Shown piece after piece: positions 1 through 8,673 of a DNA stretch of 64,000 bases. The notes under the pieces were generated by a model that saw only the letters and a list, made by a program, of their open reading frames with translations, had not been told where the DNA came from and searched no databases. The DNA comes from Cladocopium goreaui (lineage: Eukaryota > Sar > Dinophyceae > Suessiales > Symbiodiniaceae), in the NCBI GenBank assembly GCA_947184155.2, contig CAMXCT020002716.1:1-64000 (forward strand), given 5' to 3'. Both the position numbers and the translations under genes were made by a program. Within the stretch, counting starts at the first letter, position 1. Every line of letters starts with the position of its first letter.

Positions 1-355
1 CTGACCAGCGTTCATGAGGCATAAGAGCTAAATTGGTGGGGGGTAGGTATAAATAAGGTAGTGAGCTGATGAAAGTTAATTGGCAGTCACAGGGTGTCTC
101 CATCAGCAATAACTACATTGCAGTGGCCTGCAACTGCTTGGCAGTGGCAGGCCGTCTGTCTTGGGGTCGGGTCACCTTCCGCAAGATCACGTCAGCTTAG
201 TGGGTTGCAGCTTTAAGCTTATGGGTGACTATAATGGAGTAAATTCTGAGGCTCATTATTAGGGGTGAATTAGTCCCGGATAGGTGAGCAACAGAGAAAT
301 GGTTGCTTTGTGGTCACCGAGGCAGCAACACAGTAGGGGAGACATGTCAACTCAC
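1..355. other. 3' flank of minus-strand LINE, no gene seen
   Basis: This is the stretch beyond the stop of the last LINE reading frame on the minus strand. It should hold the 3'UTR of that element and possibly the junction with host DNA. I see no poly(A) or poly(T) run, no target-site duplication and no convincing reading frame, so the 3' end of the element cannot be placed. The short open frames here are overlaps of the LINE frame in other phases. Confidence 0.5.
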
Positions 356-1303
356 TCACGTCGGGCGTTCCCGTCGAGCGCGCAATTTGGCAAGAGCTTC
401 CAAGGGGGTGGTGCAAATGTGTGGCGACCCTTGAGCATTGCGTTGTTTACGTTGGCAGTTGTGGGGTGTACGACGGGTGAGGGATAGGGCATGGCTACTG
501 GCGGTATGCTTGAGGGTGTCTACGTATGCGTGGCGCGCCGCTGCAAGGGAGGGGACTTTGAACCATGGCTGATCGAAGAAAAGCTGATGCTTGGACAGTA
601 CTTCTTTCTCGATTTGCCTTACCATTTGTTCAGGAGGCGGGGGAGCAACTAAAAACCCATCGTGGAGCCACACCAAGGATTGTGTTGGGTGTCGGGCAAT
701 GAGGGCGTGAATGGTGTCCTCGACAATTATGGCTTCAAAGTGCTCTAGCAATCTAAAAGCGCTGTCATGATGGTTGACCAGGAACTCCGGGCGGAAGCGC
801 GGTAGCAACTGAGTAGTCAGGGTTGTACTCAAGGACCAGAGTTGGCGAAGGATTGCGCTGACACTAGCACTGGGGGAGTCATCAACGATAGAGCTTAGAT
901 ATCGGTATGTAGCATCAAGGGAGCTATTGATAATCCTCAGTGGGAGTTGCTTGATGGTGTCAGGGTAGATTGCTTCTACTTTTTGAATATAGGGGTCACG
1001 GGCAAGCTGCGCGCGAAACTCATCGATGGTTGGGAGGGGCACTAAGTCTGGCGCAAAGAGTAATCCCAGGCGTCGGACGAGTTCATAAAAGGATCCTTTG
1101 AGGTCAATTTCGCAATGATTTCGTCCGAACAATAAAAGCCTGGCGGCTCTCGGTAGTCGCTGGCCTCCTACGGTGCAGCAATATCTTCGTCCATGGTTGT
1201 CGGCAGCTTTGGGGGAATAGTCAATTTCAATACTGCAGTTTTGCGGTAGACACGGGGAGAGATAGGATTCGATCAGCTGGCGGTGATGGGGGTGGAGGGT
1301 CAC
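356..1303 (-). CDS. LINE A ORF2, C-terminal family-A-polymerase-like domain (frameshifted part)
   Basis: This frame continues ORF2 after a frameshift. It overlaps the preceding frame by 4 bases at 1300-1303 and opens with GTG, so it is not an independent gene. The matching region of copy B is fused in frame to its RNase H. Three blocks are conserved between the copies. The first is an acidic motif with E-[IV]-D followed by an [AS]-F-Y-E turn (about 1081-1113). The second is a basic K-x-x-P-L motif (about 929-960). The third is W-L-H-D-G (about 653-670), preceded by a long helix. Order and spacing resemble motifs A, B and C of family A DNA polymerases and single-subunit RNA polymerases, where the third motif is HD. 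I infer a second palm-type catalytic or relic domain. No database search was possible. The last 50 residues are basic. Confidence 0.55.
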   Translation of the reverse strand: MTLHPHHRQLIESYLSPCLPQNCSIEIDYSPKAADNHGRRYCCTVGGQRLPRAARLLLFGRNHCEIDLKGSFYELVRRLGLLFAPDLVPLPTIDEFRAQLARDPYIQKVEAIYPDTIKQLPLRIINSSLDATYRYLSSIVDDSPSASVSAILRQLWSLSTTLTTQLLPRFRPEFLVNHHDSAFRLLEHFEAIIVEDTIHALIARHPTQSLVWLHDGFLVAPPPPEQMVRQIEKEVLSKHQLFFDQPWFKVPSLAAARHAYVDTLKHTASSHALSLTRRTPHNCQRKQRNAQGSPHICTTPLEALAKLRARRERPT

Positions 1304-2895
1304 GTCTTGCGGAGGAGACCGTGATCAATACTAGGCCTTTCCACTAGGGTAAGTATCGGCTGGCTCCAGGGCTGTTCAAAACTTTGAATGTGAAAGCCTC
1401 CGACCTGAAAGAGGCCCATGGGGAATGATGGTTTGATGGACACCGGCCCAGCATTCCGATTGAAGGCAGAAGGGTCGCTCCTATATTTAGCCAAAAGGAA
1501 CTGAGAGGCTTGCCCTGCCAAATCATCCGCTATGCCGTTCGCAACTCGAGGCAGGTATATGAAGAGACTACAGGGGAGGTGCAGACTTACGGTCGCTCGA
1601 ATGCTTTCCAATGGTTGGTGCATATCTAGTCTTCGGAGACGGCCTGCAAATTGGAAGTACTTAATGACAGGGAGAATATCACCCTGGATGACCACCTTGG
1701 GCGTGAGGCCGCGGCTCGATAAAAGCTGCTTGACGACAACAGACGTTTCCTCAACCAGATATAAACAGGCCATGATTTCTGCTTCTATATTATCTGAACA
1801 AAGCGGCAGAGCAACTGACCGACATGCAATAACGCGAGACCGACCACCTTCTATGACATATATGACATATCCAGCTCCTCCTAAGGTCTCCTCGCGCATA
1901 CAACTGCCATCGAATTGGCCTACGATCTGTATCGAGGGCTCGGATAGTGTATCGTCGGGAGGGATTGCTAAGATCAACTCATTAGGACTGACGGATTGAA
2001 GAGCTGTGACTGTACAGAAGGAATCAGGCGAGTTGGGGCAGGCTGGTACAATCTTGGCATTAGGGCGGAATCCAGCGACCCGGGCTCGAGCCGGGGCAAT
2101 TAGGCTAAGCCATGGATGTCCGAGTGGGAGCACTGCGATAGGCTGATCCGGGGCAATGGATGTAGTAGCAGTGCAAACTAGATCGGGAAGTGCTGCAGAG
2201 TGGAGGGTAACTCCTTCATTGGCGGCGGTTTGCATGTAGCAGGGATGAGTCTGGTTGTCTGCACTTGCACGCTGGGGTCTAGCCGGGGAGACCGACTCCG
2301 GGAGGAAGCGAGTTGGGATCGCTTGCAGAGCATTGTCATGTAGGCGGGTTAACCATTCAGGGACACTTAAGGGAACTGAGGATGATGCATGTTGCATGCC
2401 TCCATGCTCAAGCGAAAGTCGGCGGAACTGATGTAGAATGTGGCTCGCGATCACGCATCCAGCTGTGTTGGCTCGGGCTAGTTGATCCAATGATTTCACC
2501 GGGGTGGGGGAAGGTGACAAGATGTTGGCAACAAGGACGGGCACTATGCAGAAACGAGCCCAATGCTGAGAGGAATTATCTCCATGTCCGCACGCTACGC
2601 AGGGGGCGAGATTTCGTGCACGGTCACGCCATGAAGCAGGAATAGGAAAAGATCCCCGAGTAGATTCCGCGATGGCATACCAGGGGGATGTGGGCGGTAT
2701 CCCCCATCTCTCACTACTGTACAGAGTGGTAGCATTGATATCGTGATTATGGCAGCATCTCTCACAGGCTGGGGCAAAATTGAGTCCGAGTGGGTACAAA
2801 CGGAAAACGGGTGGGAATTCCACAGAGCTGGCATGGCTGCTCAGCCTGAAGAGAGCCTGCAAGACGAAGCCGAAGGCATTCATCATCATCCTCAT
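1300..2895 (-). CDS. LINE A ORF2, zinc-motif and RNase H part (frameshifted)
   Basis: This is the second piece of ORF2, entered by a frameshift inside the 134-base overlap with the RT frame (2762-2895). Comparison with copy B puts the shift near 2800-2830, inside a C-x2-C...C-x2-C zinc motif. Further on, a C-x2-C-x8-H-x4-C knuckle (CVACGHG...HWARFC) is present in both copies. The RNase H domain follows, with its four acidic positions visible: D in QFDGSC, E in IEAEI, D in QGDILP and D in IADDLAG. RNase H would remove the RNA strand during target-primed reverse transcription. The ATG at 2895 lies inside the conserved protein, so I do not take it as a real start. The frame ends at 1300 and continues in 356-1303. 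Confidence 0.8.
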   Translation of the reverse strand: MRMMMNAFGFVLQALFRLSSHASSVEFPPVFRLYPLGLNFAPACERCCHNHDINATTLYSSERWGIPPTSPWYAIAESTRGSFPIPASWRDRARNLAPCVACGHGDNSSQHWARFCIVPVLVANILSPSPTPVKSLDQLARANTAGCVIASHILHQFRRLSLEHGGMQHASSSVPLSVPEWLTRLHDNALQAIPTRFLPESVSPARPQRASADNQTHPCYMQTAANEGVTLHSAALPDLVCTATTSIAPDQPIAVLPLGHPWLSLIAPARARVAGFRPNAKIVPACPNSPDSFCTVTALQSVSPNELILAIPPDDTLSEPSIQIVGQFDGSCMREETLGGAGYVIYVIEGGRSRVIACRSVALPLCSDNIEAEIMACLYLVEETSVVVKQLLSSRGLTPKVVIQGDILPVIKYFQFAGRLRRLDMHQPLESIRATVSLHLPCSLFIYLPRVANGIADDLAGQASQFLLAKYRSDPSAFNRNAGPVSIKPSFPMGLFQVGGFHIQSFEQPWSQPILTLVERPSIDHGLLRKT

Positions 2896-5800
2896 TCACT
2901 GCCCACCGTAAGACAGCAAAGCGTGCAACCCCATTAACAGCAAGTTTCGGCACTGTGGCTAAATGGGTTAACCAAGCCCACGATACTCCGCCTGGTAGGA
3001 GTTGTAAGCTTACTCTAGACTGCAGATACTGCAGCGCATGCACTTGGATGGCTTCGTAAAGACTGAATTTAAGCTGGCGGAGGAATTGAAATTGTTTTTT
3101 CCTGGTGTTTTGTCCTGCAGTTATGCGTAGCAAGTTGCCGACTGTGTCGAGTCCGAGTAGGGGGATCCATGTTCGGAAGATGCGTTGGACAACCGCTCCT
3201 TGCCTTGTCCCTACATCCGGGTACCCCGGTGAGAGAAAGGCAGTAGAGCCATTCTGTCTAAGCCAATAACCCAAACACGCTGCAGTGAGTGTGACCGCTG
3301 GGTCTAGCGCTGGAGCAATACCTAACCACCTAAATATGTGTGGGAGATACCGTGCGGCCAACCATGGCCTGCCGAGGATAAGTTTCGCAGAGCGTTGCTG
3401 GTATAAATTGATGTCGTCCGGATTAAAGCCAAAGTATGTACTTTGATATATATTAAGGGACAGAATAAAGCAGTTATTGGCAAGGCTTCTTTGCACCACG
3501 GAATGAGCAGGTGTGGCGAAAAGGGCTAGCCGATGGTTGGCTTTGGACATGGCTTTGGGGTTAATGGCTTGTGTGCCTCTAAGCTCCTCCACCGGGGCCC
3601 ACCCTTGATGGCTACGGGCATATTTACCATATAGGAGCAGACCCAGTGCAGTAGTTTTTCCCTCAATGAGATGGGCTCCCCAGCTGGAACATTCTAGCGC
3701 ATTCAGAGTACTTTGGGAGGCTGGGTGGTTAACCAGTACGCTACACTTGTTGGAACAACTACATTGTACGAGGAAGAGTAGGTCAATTTTAGCAAGATGC
3801 CCTCCGGCTAAGACTGAATCAACCTCTGCTGGGGTGAGACACACAAACAAATTAGCTCGGCACACAATGGTGGTGGTGTTATACCCTGCTCTGTGAACCA
3901 ATGCTTGCCGTAGTGTAGCATGACCTGGTAAACTTTGTGTCCATTTCAATGGAGGGTATTGGTCGATCTGGCCAGAGCTAGCTGCATGCATATTGATTCC
4001 ACTGGTCCGCCAGCAGTGGTGTTCATCTATTTGGATGCCGGCAGATTTCAGACGGGTACAAGCTTGCCAGGCATCTGAGAGCCATTGCATGCCGGCTGTG
4101 GTATCTCCCACCATGGTGGTGTCATCCACATACCCTTGAACTGCCAGCATGCCGGGGATTCGGTTGAGATAGGTCAAAACAGGGTCCATGGCAACGCAAA
4201 AGAGCAGGACTGAAAAAGATCGACCCATGTCAACACCTGTGACAATCATTTTTGAGGGTAACAACCTGCCTTGGACCTTGTGCCTACATCTTCGGAAGAG
4301 GAGTATATGCCGGGTATACATGATGATCCACCAGGGGGCTTTACATGCTGATAAAATTTGCAAGATCCAATAGGGGTTAATTCGCTCGAATGCTTTGGAA
4401 AGGTCCAATGACAGGCATGCACATGGTGCATCTTGGTCAAGGACAGATTGGACGGTTTGGACAGCACTTTGCGGTTCGCGAAAGACATTTAGCACTGTTT
4501 GAGAGGGGTGGAGTAACGGAGCAATGGCTCTGGTCATGACTGTCGCGATGCTTCCGTCTATTACTCTCTCAAAAGTCGATGGCATACCCAATGGACGGAA
4601 ATTATCAGCAGTGGGGCCCATTTTGGCTTTCGGGATCCATGCTTGGACCGAGCAAGGGGGGGGGACTGAGGATCTACAGATATCATTGAGATGCGTAATC
4701 ATCGCATCAGATGATACGCCAGGGTGGAGTCGCCATGCCGCATAAGGTATTCCGTCTGGACCTGGGGAAGAATCGTTGGTGGCAAGAACAGTTCTGATTA
4801 GGTCTTCCGCGCCGGGTGGGGGAACATGTGGCCAGGGCTGGGCTTGTGCTTTGTACTGCTCCAGGTAGTCTGTCCACTCAGGATCATATTTAACAGGCGG
4901 TTGGAACCAGAACTTGCGGGTGGCGAGCATGGCTGCAGACAAGTCCAGGTCGGTTTGGCACTGGTTACCTGTACCGTCCAGGATAGGACCATTATAAAAG
5001 ACTGTTCGCGGGCAGCTAGCTCTCAATCTTTGCCACAGAGGGGCATTAGTGCCTAGGCCACGACTGCGGGTAGTTTCCTCTCTATTCCTTGTGATAAGAT
5101 GCTGTTGTTGTAACTGAAGATCAAGGAGCTCGAAACATTTCCAAAGGAAGGTACGAGGAACCGTGATTACAGTGGATGATTGGCAATATTCTTCCAGGGC
5201 AGGGCGGAAGCCTGGAAGGGCCGCCAGCAGCTCTCGTAGCAACCGTTTAGAGATATTGAGAAGTGGTCGATCAGATTGGAGATGCTTCCTCAGAGTGTTG
5301 AAGTCCCGGGGCCGCTTGGGGAGTGACATCCACCATTGCCATAATAATGCTTGGAGGGATTCAAATGTGGGCTGGGAGACCAGACAAAGTCGGCGAACCA
5401 GCGATTGGAGTGACGGCCACACTTGGCGGGTGTCATGCCGGTCCTTGCCCGGTTGGAAGACACTTGCTGGTATGGTCATGTGTAAAGGCAGGTCCGGGCT
5501 ACTAGAAACTGGTGGCCTGTGGCGCAACTGGATGGATATGCATGCATGCCCGGCAGACTCAAAGAGACGATCATAGAACACCTGATGTTGGATTAGCCCA
5601 CGGTTCATATATTCGGTCGGAAGAATGACTTTGTCGATTGATGACGAGCCGTTAGGGCCCCAGAAGGTCGGTTCATCTTTGACGATGTCGTCACCCTGAG
5701 CACAACTTAAAATGCGGTGCCAAGCGTCAAGGGAGAGGTGATGACCATGATTAAAGTCTCCGACAATGAAAAAGGGGTCAGGGTGATCCTGATGATCAGT

Positions 5801-6538
5801 TAACCATTTGGCAAGCGCCTCACAGTCTTCTTTAGCGCTGCTGGGATGACAATAGGCCGAAATCACCCAAAAGCAATCGGTTCTGGTCTGAACTTGTGCG
5901 GCAAGGAGTTTGCCAGGTGTGATAACAATTTCTTGCAGTAGTCTAAAGGAGCACGGAATCAATATGGCTACTCCTCCAGACAGGCCTCCATTTTCTGTAA
6001 CAATCGATGGGGAGTGTGCAATATTAAAGCCTGGATAAGTTTGGAGAAAATTTGTAGCAGTACTCGCCGTCCATCTGGTTTCTTGGAGGCAGACAATGCC
6101 ATGCCGAGCCCGGCGGAGAATGGCTTGTGTCTTAGGGTTGGTCCATTGCAACGTTCTCCAACCTGATACATTCCATGTGGTTAAATGTCGGAGGGCAGTA
6201 CAGCAGTCTTGTTTCTTTTCTAGACGATATTTAAGGACTTCAGCACAAAGGAGGCTAAACTCAGAAGAGTTGGCCAGTGCTTGTGCAAGGAATTGTCTAG
6301 ATTGGGAGAAGCATTCACCGCGGATGCCACATTTATTAGCCACTGTCTGGATGTCTAATATTGGCCATGGCGCGGGGATCTGGAGTACATGCGGCAGAAA
6401 AGAGAGTGATTGCAAGCAGTGAAGGCTTTTTGGACATTTGGTCATGAATTGAAGTGAGTACAATGCTCGAATTTGCCGGGACCACGCGTTGCGAAATTCG
6501 AGCAGCAGAGGTTTCGCAACTGTCCCGAGGCGCTGCAT
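2762..6538 (-). CDS. LINE A ORF2: AP-like endonuclease and reverse transcriptase
   Basis: I place the start at the ATG at 6538, only 14 nt after the TAG (6553-6555) that ends ORF1. Copy B has the same layout with an 18-nt gap, which argues for coupled reinitiation. The N-terminal part has endonuclease/exonuclease/phosphatase motifs: TWNVSGW, the catalytic LQETRW, VGDFNHG, SSIDKVI and SAGHACI. This domain nicks target DNA. The reverse transcriptase follows, with SSPGPDGIP, KAKMGPTADNFRPLGMP, the motif A aspartate in SLDLSKAFE, and the catalytic YVDD at 4121-4132. The conserved thumb end AVNEDDDE comes before the frame is lost into a non-homologous tail and stops at 2762. The rest of ORF2 lies in the next frame. 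The length and domain order are typical of APE-type LINEs. Confidence 0.9.
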   Translation of the reverse strand: MQRLGTVAKPLLLEFRNAWSRQIRALYSLQFMTKCPKSLHCLQSLSFLPHVLQIPAPWPILDIQTVANKCGIRGECFSQSRQFLAQALANSSEFSLLCAEVLKYRLEKKQDCCTALRHLTTWNVSGWRTLQWTNPKTQAILRRARHGIVCLQETRWTASTATNFLQTYPGFNIAHSPSIVTENGGLSGGVAILIPCSFRLLQEIVITPGKLLAAQVQTRTDCFWVISAYCHPSSAKEDCEALAKWLTDHQDHPDPFFIVGDFNHGHHLSLDAWHRILSCAQGDDIVKDEPTFWGPNGSSSIDKVILPTEYMNRGLIQHQVFYDRLFESAGHACISIQLRHRPPVSSSPDLPLHMTIPASVFQPGKDRHDTRQVWPSLQSLVRRLCLVSQPTFESLQALLWQWWMSLPKRPRDFNTLRKHLQSDRPLLNISKRLLRELLAALPGFRPALEEYCQSSTVITVPRTFLWKCFELLDLQLQQQHLITRNREETTRSRGLGTNAPLWQRLRASCPRTVFYNGPILDGTGNQCQTDLDLSAAMLATRKFWFQPPVKYDPEWTDYLEQYKAQAQPWPHVPPPGAEDLIRTVLATNDSSPGPDGIPYAAWRLHPGVSSDAMITHLNDICRSSVPPPCSVQAWIPKAKMGPTADNFRPLGMPSTFERVIDGSIATVMTRAIAPLLHPSQTVLNVFREPQSAVQTVQSVLDQDAPCACLSLDLSKAFERINPYWILQILSACKAPWWIIMYTRHILLFRRCRHKVQGRLLPSKMIVTGVDMGRSFSVLLFCVAMDPVLTYLNRIPGMLAVQGYVDDTTMVGDTTAGMQWLSDAWQACTRLKSAGIQIDEHHCWRTSGINMHAASSGQIDQYPPLKWTQSLPGHATLRQALVHRAGYNTTTIVCRANLFVCLTPAEVDSVLAGGHLAKIDLLFLVQCSCSNKCSVLVNHPASQSTLNALECSSWGAHLIEGKTTALGLLLYGKYARSHQGWAPVEELRGTQAINPKAMSKANHRLALFATPAHSVVQRSLANNCFILSLNIYQSTYFGFNPDDINLYQQRSAKLILGRPWLAARYLPHIFRWLGIAPALDPAVTLTAACLGYWLRQNGSTAFLSPGYPDVGTRQGAVVQRIFRTWIPLLGLDTVGNLLRITAGQNTRKKQFQFLRQLKFSLYEAIQVHALQYLQSRVSLQLLPGGVSWAWLTHLATVPKLAVNGVARFAVLRWAVNEDDDECLRLRLAGSLQAEQPCQLCGIPTRFPFVPTRTQFCPSL

Positions 6539-6552
6539 GGTTACTGGTGACA

Positions 6553-8673
6553 CTAGATCAGGGAACAAACAAAATAAGCAAAATCTGGGGGGGCATCGTC
6601 TGTGCACCACCTGCGTGCGAGTTCCTGACTGATTTTCCCAATAGGGTTAATATGTGGAAGATTGTCACTATGCTCTGGGTACTTGAGGACACGGTTATCA
6701 ATAGATGCTTTGATCAGGCATGTTTGGTATCCTTTCGTGTCATCAAACTTCCAGTCGTGTGCAGCAGCAACGGCGACATTACCTTCGTTGTTAATAAACA
6801 AACAACCATGAAGCTCAGGATAAGAACCAGCTGTCGTGTGTATGTTGCAGGAGGCTTGTTCGACAACCCAAGACAGAAAGCAAACAATGCACTGGTTATA
6901 TAGGAATGTGCCAATAAATCGATGGCAAATCAGATATTGTCCTTTGGGTCCATAAGGAACAGCAAACCAGATGCAGTTGGGGTTGGTGCATTGGAACGGG
7001 ATAGGTGCTGCCGTAAACACCACAGGGTGAGGCAATTGCTGCCATGGGATGTCAACCCGAGTATGACAATTCCACGCAGCTGTGTCGAGGTGAAAAGTAC
7101 GTGAGCGTGGGAATTGAACACAGTATACCGTCCATTTGGCAGGGGCGTCACCGAAGGTAGCAATATGTGCTTGATCTTCCCAGTCAGCAATATGAACAAA
7201 ATGAACAGAAACTTGCTCATGATGTAATAGGGAATACAACCAAAGCAAAATTTGTGCCATGGTGGAGGTGCACTGTCCAGCAGATTTAAGTTTGTGGGAG
7301 ATCCATTCCTTGGCCTGTGGACAATGGCGTTCAACTACAGCGTCATAATTATGACCAAAGAAGAATTGCAGCAGATCTTCAGCTCTTCCAATTCCTGCAC
7401 CGAAAAACTTCATTCCTATGAGGATGCTTTGCATTTGCTTCTTCTGAAGGAGTTGAATTGCAGTTGGCGAAAGCTGCGATGGTGGTCTGTTGTCCATGAC
7501 ACCTAGGTCGGCAGGGTGGATCTTACGGGTAGCAGGCAGCAGTTGCTTGGGCAGTACGGTCGGCATGACTGGAGTCAAATGGCCTTCGAGCGTATGAATA
7601 GGAAATTCCGGCATTGGATCAAGACCAATTTGTTTGGAGGAGAAATCACGGATACGTTGCTCTCGTGCCAGGGTTTGTACTTGTTCACGCAAGGCTTGGT
7701 ATTGAGCGCGAGCTTGTTTCGGGTGAACGACTCCGGACCATGCATGCTTGGTTGCTGATTCAGCAGGTTCAGTAAGCCAGCTGCGTAGACGCTCAGGGTG
7801 CCCTACGGCTGCTTGAATATATTCCGGATGAAAGCTGTTGCCGCAATAGTTTCTAACTGTAAACTCGGTGAGCAGCGAGCGATGAGCATGGACCCGGTCA
7901 AAATGGTTGTGTAACCCAGCTAATTTTTCGACCTCATCGCAGAGCAAGATTCGCATAGGTGCTTTGATGTGGGGATGATGGAATATTGGCAGAAGAGCAC
8001 GGACAAGCCGGTCTCTATCAATGGTGCTCACATTTGTTTGTCGGAGAGACTGTAAGAATCGATTCCATGCACGCAGATAATGTGGCGGCAGAGATTTCTC
8101 AAAGTCAAGGGCAGGGATTATGTCACTGGAATGCATTTTGGCTTTGAGTTGGAATTGAGCTTTATCTCCCCAGAAAGGGTAGTCCCATATAAGAGAAGTT
8201 GGTTGATATGCCGTCCAAGATAGCTGATATACATTGTGTCCCAGGACTGATCTAACACGGAGGAGTGGCCCAAAAGGAATTGGATGACCATTAAAATCCA
8301 ACAAAGGCCCTTCTATGTCATTCGGTTCAAGGACAACCGTCCTGGAGACTTTGACACAGTCTTGGTAGTTGCGAAAGTAAAATCTGTTACGCCTTATGCC
8401 ATGTGTATTCTTGGGGTCAACGCGGAAGCTATCGGGAGTCGAATCAGGATTAAGTCCGAGGGCACGCAGGATTGCTTTACGATGGATGTCAAGCATTGCA
8501 CCTGCATTTTCAAGCAGAAAGCGAATGTATTCCAACGGATAGTTCATTTGCAAAAGCCACAGGATTACATGGGCATAGTAGAAAAGGGAGCTACAATGAC
8601 CAGTGAGTCCGAGGAGCCCTTTCAGGGGGCCGGCTGGGGTTAGATCCTGGCAGGGTGAGCCAGCAATTACAAA
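6553..8673 (-). CDS. LINE A ORF1, C-terminal part: catalytic half of C5 DNA methyltransferase
   Basis: This part lies in the same frame as 8674-13782 and is separated from it only by a TGA at 8674-8676. Where copy B has tryptophan (IKWIVVAGSPCQ), copy A has the stop (CR*FVIAGSPCQ), so a single TGG to TGA change explains the break. The catalytic PCQ is at 8647-8655. Motif VI is LENAG, motif VIII is HGIRRNRFYF, and the C-terminal motif X is YCGNSFHPE. The enzyme family transfers a methyl group to cytosine C5 in DNA. After the methyltransferase, about 350 residues of unknown function run to the TAG at 6553-6555. The first ATG after the break comes beyond PCQ, so a protein made from it alone would lack the catalytic cysteine. 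Confidence 0.85.
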   Translation of the reverse strand, partial: FVIAGSPCQDLTPAGPLKGLLGLTGHCSSLFYYAHVILWLLQMNYPLEYIRFLLENAGAMLDIHRKAILRALGLNPDSTPDSFRVDPKNTHGIRRNRFYFRNYQDCVKVSRTVVLEPNDIEGPLLDFNGHPIPFGPLLRVRSVLGHNVYQLSWTAYQPTSLIWDYPFWGDKAQFQLKAKMHSSDIIPALDFEKSLPPHYLRAWNRFLQSLRQTNVSTIDRDRLVRALLPIFHHPHIKAPMRILLCDEVEKLAGLHNHFDRVHAHRSLLTEFTVRNYCGNSFHPEYIQAAVGHPERLRSWLTEPAESATKHAWSGVVHPKQARAQYQALREQVQTLAREQRIRDFSSKQIGLDPMPEFPIHTLEGHLTPVMPTVLPKQLLPATRKIHPADLGVMDNRPPSQLSPTAIQLLQKKQMQSILIGMKFFGAGIGRAEDLLQFFFGHNYDAVVERHCPQAKEWISHKLKSAGQCTSTMAQILLWLYSLLHHEQVSVHFVHIADWEDQAHIATFGDAPAKWTVYCVQFPRSRTFHLDTAAWNCHTRVDIPWQQLPHPVVFTAAPIPFQCTNPNCIWFAVPYGPKGQYLICHRFIGTFLYNQCIVCFLSWVVEQASCNIHTTAGSYPELHGCLFINNEGNVAVAAAHDWKFDDTKGYQTCLIKASIDNRVLKYPEHSDNLPHINPIGKISQELARRWCTDDAPPDFAYFVCSLI

